Below, piece after piece: positions 1 to 3,792 of a stretch of 5,146 nucleotides of DNA. The stretch comes from JBJTIF01 sp046094825 (GTDB lineage Bacteria; Actinomycetota; UBA4738; HRBIN12), in assembly GCA_046094825.1 (NCBI GenBank), contig JBJTIF010000044.1, forward strand, positions 1 to 5,146. The letters run 5' to 3'. Numbering within the stretch: position 1 is the stretch's first letter; every line of letters begins with the position of its first letter. Under the pieces are notes generated by a model. The model did not search any database and was not told the origin of the DNA. It saw only the letters and a program-made list of their open reading frames with translations. The translations under genes and the position numbers were made by a program.

Positions 1-98
1 CCGCCGCGGTCGCGTCGTTGTCGACGCTCCACGGCAGGCCGAACCGCTCGCCGATCCAGGGTCCGATCGCGACCTCGCGCCACGCGGCGTTCGGCGAG
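1..98. repeat. 98-bp direct copy of 416-513
   Basis: Positions 1-98 match 416-513 exactly (offset 415). The copied sequence is the minus-strand coding region for ROK residues from about 78 to 109. The copy ends at the 15-mer GCGGCGTTCGGCGAG (84-98 and 499-513), whose reverse complement occurs at 405-419 within the same gene. At this 15-mer the window switches strands. A 98-bp exact repeat abutting the window edge supports a chimeric or misassembled end rather than gene duplication. Confidence 0.93.
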
Positions 99-332
99 TA
101 CCGGTTCGGCGCGGGTGCGGGGACGCGCCACCTGCTCTTCGTCATCGTCGGCACCGGCATCGGCGGCGGCATCGTCGTCGACGGGACGCCCTTCCGCGGC
201 GCGAACGGCTTCGCGGGCGAGATCGGCCACGTCATCGTCGAGCCGGGTGGCGTCCCGTGCGGGTGCGGCAACCGGGGCTGCCTCGAGACGGTCGCGTCGG
301 GGACCGCGATCGGACGGCTCGGCCGGGAGGCC
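84..332 (+). pseudogene. Continuation of the same ROK kinase, in inverted orientation
   Basis: This stretch encodes ROK residues from AAFGEYRFG (copy of residues 109-137, positions 84-170) and then new sequence (171-332, 54 codons) that continues the minus-strand fragment in frame as residues 138-191. The new part has the diagnostic ROK signature: GEIGH with the zinc-ligand His (about 157), then PCGCGNRGCLE with three zinc cysteines (about 167, 169, 174). Joining minus-strand 743-333 to plus-strand 171-332 gives an uninterrupted ROK protein of 191 residues, so the pieces come from one gene. After 332 the sequence re-enters the earlier part of the gene as reverse complement. No start codon or ribosome-binding site belongs to this fragment, and the long open frame running through it is a by-product of the rearrangement. 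It is probably a chimera at a contig end rather than a real pseudogene. Confidence 0.8.
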
Positions 333-419
333 GCCGCCGCCGATGCCGGTGCCGACGATGACGAAGAGCAGGTGGCGCGTCCCCGCACCCGCGCCGAACC
401 GGTACTCGCCGAACGCCGC
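84..419. repeat. 87-bp perfect inverted repeat around a 162-bp segment
   Basis: Positions 84-170 and 333-419 are exact reverse complements over 87 bp, enclosing 171-332. I checked the pairing base by base: position x pairs with 503-x, and it fails at 83/420 and at 171/332. Both arms encode ROK residues 109-137, once on each strand. Flipping the enclosed 162 bp would restore the kinase frame to residue 191, because 162 is 54 codons. The right-hand junction sits in a GCCGCCGCC tract shared by both joined sequences, and the left-hand junction in a 15-bp self-complementary match. These are typical marks of strand-switch chimeras. Confidence 0.93.
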
Positions 420-743
420 CGCGGTCGCGTCGTTGTCGACGCTCCACGGCAGGCCGAACCGCTCGCCGATCCAGGGTCCGATCGCGACCTCGCGCCACGC
501 GGCGTTCGGCGAGAAGCGCACGACGCCCTCGGCGCTCGCGATGAGCCCCGCGCTGCCGATGCCGATCCCCGCCACCCCGTCGGTCCCGACCGCCGCGATC
601 GACGCCGCCATCGCCTCGAGCGACGCGACGGGGTCGTCCGCGTGGGCGGGCCGTTCGTCGCGCGCGAGGACGGCCCCGGACGCATCCACGCGCATCGAGA
701 GGACCTTCGTCCCGCCGATGTCGACGCCGATCGCCTGCGTCAC
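333..743 (-). CDS. ROK-family sugar kinase (glucokinase-like), N-terminal 137 residues
   Basis: Probable cytoplasmic ATP-dependent sugar kinase of the ROK family, which typically phosphorylates glucose or a related hexose. Reading from GTG at 743, the protein opens with an ATP phosphate-binding motif (IGVDIGGTK, D8 to K13). It continues through GIGIGSAGLI (about 59-68), the sugar-binding and catalytic VDND (N104, D105), and FVIVGTGIGGG (127-137). The GTG start overlaps the stop of the upstream SRPBCC gene as GTGA, which indicates translational coupling and fixes the start. The gene is not intact: at 332 the strand switches to the reverse complement of the next part of the same gene (see 84-332). 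About 120 C-terminal residues of a normal ROK protein of roughly 310 are absent from the window. Family assignment is firm. The substrate is not decided by sequence, although glucokinase is likely from the context. Confidence 0.85.
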
Positions 744-1189
744 GTCGCCGTCCCCTCGACCCGGCGTCGCAGGCGCTCGAGCGCGTTCGCGATGAGGAGC
801 TCCTGGCCCTTCGTGCGGAGGACGCCGGGGATGAGCGCGGCGAGTTCGACCTCGAGCCGGTACGTCACCCCGGTACCGCCGTCCTCGGTCGCCGCGAGGA
901 GGTACTCGCCCGCGACGCTCCGCACGGCGCCGTGCGCCTCCGTCGACGCCCACGACATCCCCGCGTCGGCCGGCGCGTACCGGTACGCGAGGACGTAGGC
1001 CGCCCGTCCGAGACCCGGGACATCGAGCTCGAAGGCGACGCGCGTCGCGAGCCCTCCCTCGCCGCGCTCGAGCACCTGCGTCGACCGGACGTCGGACCAC
1101 GCCGGGTACGCCTCGTAGTCGGTGAGGACGTCCATCACGCGCTCCGGCGGCGCCGCGATGACGATCGATCCCTCCGTGCGCTCGGCCAT
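740..1189 (-). CDS. SRPBCC (START-like / polyketide cyclase-like) family protein
   Basis: Small soluble protein of 149 residues with the SRPBCC helix-grip fold, which binds hydrophobic ligands in a deep cavity. The N-terminus shows the family opening: SIVIAAPPERVMDVLTDYEAYPAW (about 8-31), a first beta strand then a helix and the Tyr-Pro-x-Trp turn. Alternating strands follow, and the C-terminal helix (LIPGVLRTKGQELLIANALERLRRRVEG) closes the cavity. No signal peptide or membrane segment is visible. Length is normal, so the gene is complete. ATG at 1189 is the only sensible start; no good Shine-Dalgarno precedes it, and a TAGGAT -10-like box 9 nt upstream allows a near-leaderless transcript. 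Its stop overlaps the ROK start by GTGA, and the glycosyltransferase ends 47 bp upstream. From memory, mycobacteria carry a comparable SRPBCC protein near pimB'. Ligand and precise role are unknown. Confidence 0.85.
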   Translation of the reverse strand: MAERTEGSIVIAAPPERVMDVLTDYEAYPAWSDVRSTQVLERGEGGLATRVAFELDVPGLGRAAYVLAYRYAPADAGMSWASTEAHGAVRSVAGEYLLAATEDGGTGVTYRLEVELAALIPGVLRTKGQELLIANALERLRRRVEGTAT

Positions 1190-1198
1190 CGTGGGCGC

Positions 1199-1204
1199 AT
1201 CCTA
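1199..1204 (-). promoter_or_regulatory. Possible -10 box (TAGGAT) for the SRPBCC-ROK pair
   Basis: In the 47-bp gap between the glycosyltransferase stop and the SRPBCC start, the minus strand reads TAGGAT, which fits the actinobacterial TANNNT -10 pattern. It ends 9 nt before the ATG, so transcription would begin at or within about 2 nt of the start codon. No -35 match is seen at 16-18 bp. The gap holds no convincing terminator, only a weak CGCCG/CGGCG pairing, so read-through from the glycosyltransferase is also possible. Confidence 0.3.
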
Positions 1205-1236
1205 GACCGCGCCGTCGGGGGGTCCGGCGACGTCGC

Positions 1237-2385
1237 TCAGGCCGAGCGGGGAGCCGCCGTCGCCGCCTCGCGGAGCCAGTCCGCGAGTTCGCCGGCGACC
1301 CGGCGCCACGTGAAGGAGGACTCGACCCGGGCACGACCCGCCTTCCCGAACGCCTCGGCGCGCTCTCGGTCCTCGAGGAGGTCGGCGATCGCGTCGCCGA
1401 CCGCGACGACGTCGGACCCGCGGACGAGGGTCCCGGTCTCGCCGTCGACGACGGCCTCCCGGCTCCCGCCGGAGTCCCCGACGACGACGGGGCGACCGCA
1501 GGCCGCGGCCTCGATGAAGACGCTCCCCCACCCCTCGACCTCGAAGCCCGCGATCCGGCTGCGGCACGGCATCGCGAACACGTCGGCCGCCGCGTAGTGG
1601 TGCGGCAGGTCCTCCTCGGACACCGCCCCCGCGAAGCGCACCGACCCCGCCGGCGCGCGGGACGCGAGCCGCTCGAGCGTCGCGCGGTACGGGCCGTCGC
1701 CGACGACGAGGAGCACCGCGTCGGGGACGCGTCGGCGGATCCGGGCCATCGACCGGATGAGGACGTCCTGGCCCTTGCGCGGGATGAGGCGACTCACGCA
1801 GACGACGAGCGGTGCGGTGCCGATGCGGTAGCGCTCGCGGATGCGGTCGGTCGCGAGGTCGGGACGGAAGATCTCGATGTCGGCGCCCGGGTACAGGACC
1901 GAGACCGGGACGTGCGCGGGGACCGCCGTCCGTACGTCCCGCGCGATCGCGCCGCTGCACACCGCGACCCGCGAGACCGACCCCGTGACGTGCCGGAGCC
2001 ACGATCGCGCGCCCGGGACGACGGAGAGCCAGTGGTCGAAGCCGTGCGCGAGCATCACCGACGGGATGCCGTGCCGGGCGAGCCCGGGGGCGAGTCCCGC
2101 GAGCGGGAACGAGTCCCCGAACACGACGACCTGCGCGCCCGTCTCGGCGATCGCATCGAGCACCTGGCGCCGGATGGCGGGCGTCGGCCAGAGGAACCGG
2201 CCCTCCGCGCGGAGCACCCGGTACGGCTCGCCGGCGTCGAACGCGGCGTCGCCGTCCCACGAGGGCGCGAACACCGCGACCCGGTCCGCGGGCAGTTCGC
2301 GCGCGACGGCCTTCAGGGTCCGCTGGATGCCGCCGACCTTCGGCGGGAAGTCGTTCGTGACGAGCAGGGTGCGTGGGACGTCCAC
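1237..2385 (-). CDS. GT4-family glycosyltransferase, PimB'-like
   Basis: GT-B fold retaining glycosyltransferase of 382 residues. It is probably a cytosolic, membrane-face enzyme that moves a sugar (GDP-mannose in PimB') onto a phosphatidylinositol-type lipid acceptor. The N-terminal domain opens LLVTNDFPPKVGGIQ (7-21) with the glycine loop; AHGFDHW (113-119) lies in the acceptor domain. The C-terminal donor domain has VSRLIPRKG with R199 and K204, which bind the nucleotide diphosphate. VGDGPYR (228-234) and EVEGWGSVFIEA with the EX7E pair E284/E292 follow. The phrasing MPCRSR...EVEGWG...GDSGG (272-307) matches PimB' better than generic GT4 enzymes. The open frame runs far upstream, but conserved sequence begins at GTG 2385, with GGGAG about 9 nt before it. 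Its start lies 18 bp from the divergent ygfZ start. Lipid mannosylation is inferred, not proven. Confidence 0.88.
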   Translation of the reverse strand: MDVPRTLLVTNDFPPKVGGIQRTLKAVARELPADRVAVFAPSWDGDAAFDAGEPYRVLRAEGRFLWPTPAIRRQVLDAIAETGAQVVVFGDSFPLAGLAPGLARHGIPSVMLAHGFDHWLSVVPGARSWLRHVTGSVSRVAVCSGAIARDVRTAVPAHVPVSVLYPGADIEIFRPDLATDRIRERYRIGTAPLVVCVSRLIPRKGQDVLIRSMARIRRRVPDAVLLVVGDGPYRATLERLASRAPAGSVRFAGAVSEEDLPHHYAAADVFAMPCRSRIAGFEVEGWGSVFIEAAACGRPVVVGDSGGSREAVVDGETGTLVRGSDVVAVGDAIADLLEDRERAEAFGKAGRARVESSFTWRRVAGELADWLREAATAAPRSA

Positions 2386-2390
2386 GTCCC

Positions 2391-2396
2391 TATGCT
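2391..2396 (+). promoter_or_regulatory. -10 box (TATGCT) for leaderless ygfZ transcription
   Basis: TATGCT matches TANNNT. It is followed by exactly 7 nt and then the ATG at 2404, so the predicted transcription start is the A of the start codon. No Shine-Dalgarno is present before this ATG, which agrees with a leaderless mRNA, common in Actinomycetota. No clear -35 box is seen at 17-18 bp. On the other strand the same bases form GAGCAT and the glycosyltransferase Shine-Dalgarno (GGGAG), so the two divergent genes share this 18-bp control region. Confidence 0.55.
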
Positions 2397-2403
2397 CCCA
2401 GAC

Positions 2404-3273
2404 ATGGTGGTGTCCGGTCCCGGCGATGGCGGTGCGGCGCTCCGCGACGGCCGCGCCGCGCTCGTCCACACGACGCTCCGCGCCGTCCGGATCGATGGAG
2501 CCGACGCGCGCGGATGGCTCCACGACCTCGTGACGGCCGACATCGCCTCGCTCGCGCCGGGTGAGCTCCGCCCGTCCCTCCTGCTCACGCCCACGGGCCG
2601 GATCCGCGCGGCGTTCTCGGTCGCGGCCGAGGCGGCGGGGTTCGTCCTCCTCCAGGAGGACGACCAGGACGACGTCGGAGCGATGCTCGCGCCGTACGTG
2701 CTCTCGGCGTCGGTCGCGATCGCGACGGACGCGCGGTCGTTCGTCTCGATCCCGACGTCGGCGGTGACGGACGGGCGAGCGGGCGCGACCTGGCGACCCT
2801 CGCTCCTGCCGACGCACGCGTCGATCGGCGCGCTCGTCGCCGTCGCGCCGCCGGACCTCGACGCGCTCCGCGCGCGGCTCGCGTCGGCGGGCATCGCCGA
2901 GGCGTGCCGCGACGACGCGGAACGCCTGCGCGTCGAGGAGGGCGTCGCGCGGTTCCCCGTCGACCTCGACGACGCCCTCCCCGCGGAGGCCGGTTGGGAG
3001 GATCGGATCGACCTCGCGAAGGGGTGCTTCCTCGGCCAGGAATCGGTCGCGAAGGTGCGGAACCTCGGCCATCCCCCCCGCGTCGTCCGCGCCTTCGCGA
3101 CGGCCGCCCCGGTCGCCGCCGGCGACACGGTCGTCCTCCTCGGCGACCCCGTCGGCGAGATCACGAGCGCCGTCGACGCACCCGACGGCGGTCGGTGCAT
3201 CTGCCGCGTGCGCTGGGATGCGCGCGCGGCCGACCTCGCGACCGCCTCCGGCGTCCGCCTCCGGCCCCGCTGA
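2404..3273 (+). CDS. ygfZ: YgfZ/GcvT-like folate-binding protein
   Basis: Cytoplasmic tetrahydrofolate-binding protein of 289 residues. In E. coli the family supports iron-sulfur cluster assembly or repair of a subset of enzymes such as MiaB. The N-terminal half has the GcvT-like fold with GWLHDLVTADIASLAPGELR (37-56) and LLLTPTGRIRAAF (59-71). The diagnostic motif KGCFLGQES (206-214) contains the conserved cysteine C208 of K-G-C-[FY]-x-G-Q-E. A C-terminal beta-barrel covers about 235-289 (GDTVVLLGDPVGEITSAV). Length is normal. The frame stays open 800 bp upstream, antisense to the glycosyltransferase, but conserved sequence starts close to ATG 2404, which fits the leaderless -10 at 2391. It lacks the full glycine-cleavage T-protein length (about 360 or more), so GcvT itself is unlikely. 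The next gene, whiB, encodes an Fe-S protein, which is suggestive but not proof of a link. Confidence 0.88.
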   Translation: MVVSGPGDGGAALRDGRAALVHTTLRAVRIDGADARGWLHDLVTADIASLAPGELRPSLLLTPTGRIRAAFSVAAEAAGFVLLQEDDQDDVGAMLAPYVLSASVAIATDARSFVSIPTSAVTDGRAGATWRPSLLPTHASIGALVAVAPPDLDALRARLASAGIAEACRDDAERLRVEEGVARFPVDLDDALPAEAGWEDRIDLAKGCFLGQESVAKVRNLGHPPRVVRAFATAAPVAAGDTVVLLGDPVGEITSAVDAPDGGRCICRVRWDARAADLATASGVRLRPR

Positions 3274-3336
3274 CCCCCGGAGGCGTCGACCCCCATCCCC
3301 GGCCGAGGGCCCGGGCCGCTACTACGGAGCGGGTCC

Positions 3337-3352
3337 GGAAATCAAGACTTCC
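3337..3352. promoter_or_regulatory. Imperfect palindrome in an AT-richer island upstream of whiB
   Basis: The 160-bp gap between ygfZ and whiB is very GC-rich except for one island around 3337-3355. Within it GGAAATCAAGACTTCC pairs with itself as GGAA-x-TC ... GA-x-TTCC (six of eight positions). It may be a regulator site or cover the whiB promoter: AAGACT (3344-3349) is a poor -10 candidate, and no -35 match is obvious. Flanking CCGG-rich segments could also form RNA structure. Nothing else recognisable lies in the gap apart from the two purine-rich ribosome-binding sites. Confidence 0.25.
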
Positions 3353-3361
3353 AATCCGGCC

Positions 3362-3373
3362 GGAGGAGGAGGA
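3362..3373 (+). promoter_or_regulatory. Strong upstream Shine-Dalgarno-like tract (GGAGGAGGAGGA)
   Basis: Three overlapping GGAGG units lie 3 nt upstream of a TTG at 3377 that is in frame with whiB, with no stop in between. Initiation there would add 19 residues rich in Pro and Arg to WhiB. An in-frame ATG at 3392 is too far from this tract. The tract may instead be a standby ribosome site or part of the leader. See the whiB entry for why the GTG start is preferred. Confidence 0.35.
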
Positions 3374-3421
3374 CAGTTGCCCCCGCGCGCGATGCGGCCC
3401 CGTCCGGGCCCGGGTGCGCGC

Positions 3422-3427
3422 AGGAGG
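3422..3427 (+). promoter_or_regulatory. whiB ribosome-binding site (AGGAGG)
   Basis: A consensus AGGAGG ends 6 nt before GTG 3434. The ideal sequence and spacing decide the whiB start in favour of this GTG over the upstream in-frame TTG 3377 and ATG 3392. Confidence 0.75.
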
Positions 3428-3433
3428 GTAGCC

Positions 3434-3709
3434 GTGCTCACCGAACGTACCGGCATCGACCTTCGGACCCTTCCCCAGAACCCCCTTCCCCCGGACATGT
3501 GGCAGGAGGACGCCGCCTGTCACGGCATCGCGCCCGACGTGTTCTTCCCGACCTCCGAGGAGGAGGCCGGGCCGGCCCTCGCCTACTGCGGGGGCTGCCG
3601 GAGCCGCGAGGTGTGCCTCGCCTGGGCCCTGAAGAACGGCGAGCGCTACGGCGTCTGGGGCGGCCTCACCGAGCAGCAGCGCCGCCGGATCGCCCGCTAC
3701 GTGGCCTGA
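3434..3709 (+). CDS. whiB: WhiB-family transcriptional regulator (Wbl protein)
   Basis: Small [4Fe-4S] protein of 91 residues that acts as a redox- or NO-sensitive transcription factor, usually by binding region 4 of the principal sigma factor. All hallmarks are present. Cluster cysteines are C29, C52, C55 and C61 (C-x22-C-x2-C-x5-C). The sigma-contact turn GVWGG is at 73-77, and a basic C-terminal segment (EQQRRRIARYV) probably contacts DNA. The family is essentially limited to Actinomycetota and their phages, which places the organism. The start is GTG with a consensus AGGAGG; a longer form from TTG 3377 is possible. The N-terminal 28 residues before C29 are longer than in WhiB1 and closer to WhiB2/WhmD-like lengths, so the paralog is undecided. 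A strong hairpin follows the stop at 3 bp, so it is probably transcribed alone or with ygfZ. Confidence 0.95.
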   Translation: MLTERTGIDLRTLPQNPLPPDMWQEDAACHGIAPDVFFPTSEEEAGPALAYCGGCRSREVCLAWALKNGERYGVWGGLTEQQRRRIARYVA

Positions 3710-3711
3710 AC

Positions 3712-3736
3712 GGGGCCGCCCGCGACGGGCGGCCCC
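3712..3736 (+). terminator. whiB intrinsic terminator hairpin
   Basis: GGGGCCGCCCG (3712-3722), a CGA loop and CGGGCGGCCCC (3726-3736) form a perfect 11-bp, all-GC stem starting 3 bp after the whiB stop. Only two T residues follow, so it is the U-poor type common in high-GC Actinomycetota. It also insulates the next promoter, whose -35 box begins at the next base. Confidence 0.8.
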
Positions 3737-3765
3737 TTGACCACCGAACACCTGTTCGGTAGCCT
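3737..3765 (+). promoter_or_regulatory. Promoter of the DEDDh/UvrC-like nuclease gene (TTGACC-17 bp-TAGCCT)
   Basis: TTGACC (3737-3742) matches the -35 consensus at five of six positions, and TAGCCT (3760-3765) fits TANNNT after an optimal 17-bp spacer. Predicted transcription starts near 3772, giving a leader of about 20 nt. The spacer is occupied by the LexA palindrome. The in-frame stop at 3760-3762 rules out an earlier start for the downstream gene. Confidence 0.7.
3743..3760. promoter_or_regulatory. LexA (SOS) operator
   Basis: ACCGAACA-CC-TGTTCGGT is a perfect palindrome with 8-bp arms. Its core CGAAC-ACCT-GTTCG (3745-3758) fits the Gram-positive/actinobacterial LexA box GAAC-N4-GTTC, including the flanking C and G. 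It lies between the -35 and -10 boxes and touches the first base of the -10, so bound LexA would exclude RNA polymerase. The target is a DNA-repair-type nuclease, which fits an SOS regulon member. An RNA hairpin is less likely, because the site lies upstream of the predicted transcription start. Confidence 0.78.
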
Positions 3766-3792
3766 CCCTCCCACCCCGCCGGGGCACCGAGG

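Noticed and set aside
171..332. Programmed invertible DNA switch (phase variation) in the ROK gene
   Set aside because: No recombinase is present, the arms are duplicated coding sequence, breakpoints lie in microhomology and the structure sits at the window edge beside a truncated copy. It is kept only as a finding to test.
1..419. CRISPR array or IS-element ends
   Set aside because: There are only two direct copies and one inverted pair, all derived from the kinase gene, with no spacers of regular size, no transposase and no target-site duplication.
18..998. Long plus-strand open frame of 326 codons across the left end
   Set aside because: It strings together an antisense copy, the inverted ROK fragment, reverse-complement ROK sequence and the antisense of SRPBCC. 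Only 84-332 encodes recognisable protein; the rest is GC-driven shadow frame.
1597..2403. N-terminal extension of the ygfZ frame by 269 codons
   Set aside because: It is antisense to the well-supported glycosyltransferase and is a low-complexity Arg/Asp/Glu/Pro string with no family resemblance. YgfZ proteins have normal length from ATG 2404.
2386..3072. N-terminal extension of the glycosyltransferase frame into ygfZ on the minus strand
   Set aside because: It is an Arg-rich shadow of ygfZ. GT4 homology begins at LLVTNDFPPKVGG, just after GTG 2385.
3377..3405. Promoter using TTGCCC at 3377 as a -35 box for whiB
   Set aside because: No TANNNT -10 is found at 16-18 bp downstream, and the TTG is better explained as a possible start codon behind the GGAGGAGGAGGA tract.
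3743..3760. Second terminator hairpin after whiB
   Set aside because: The palindrome has a 2-nt centre, lies between -35 and -10 boxes and matches the LexA box, so an operator explains it better than an RNA hairpin.
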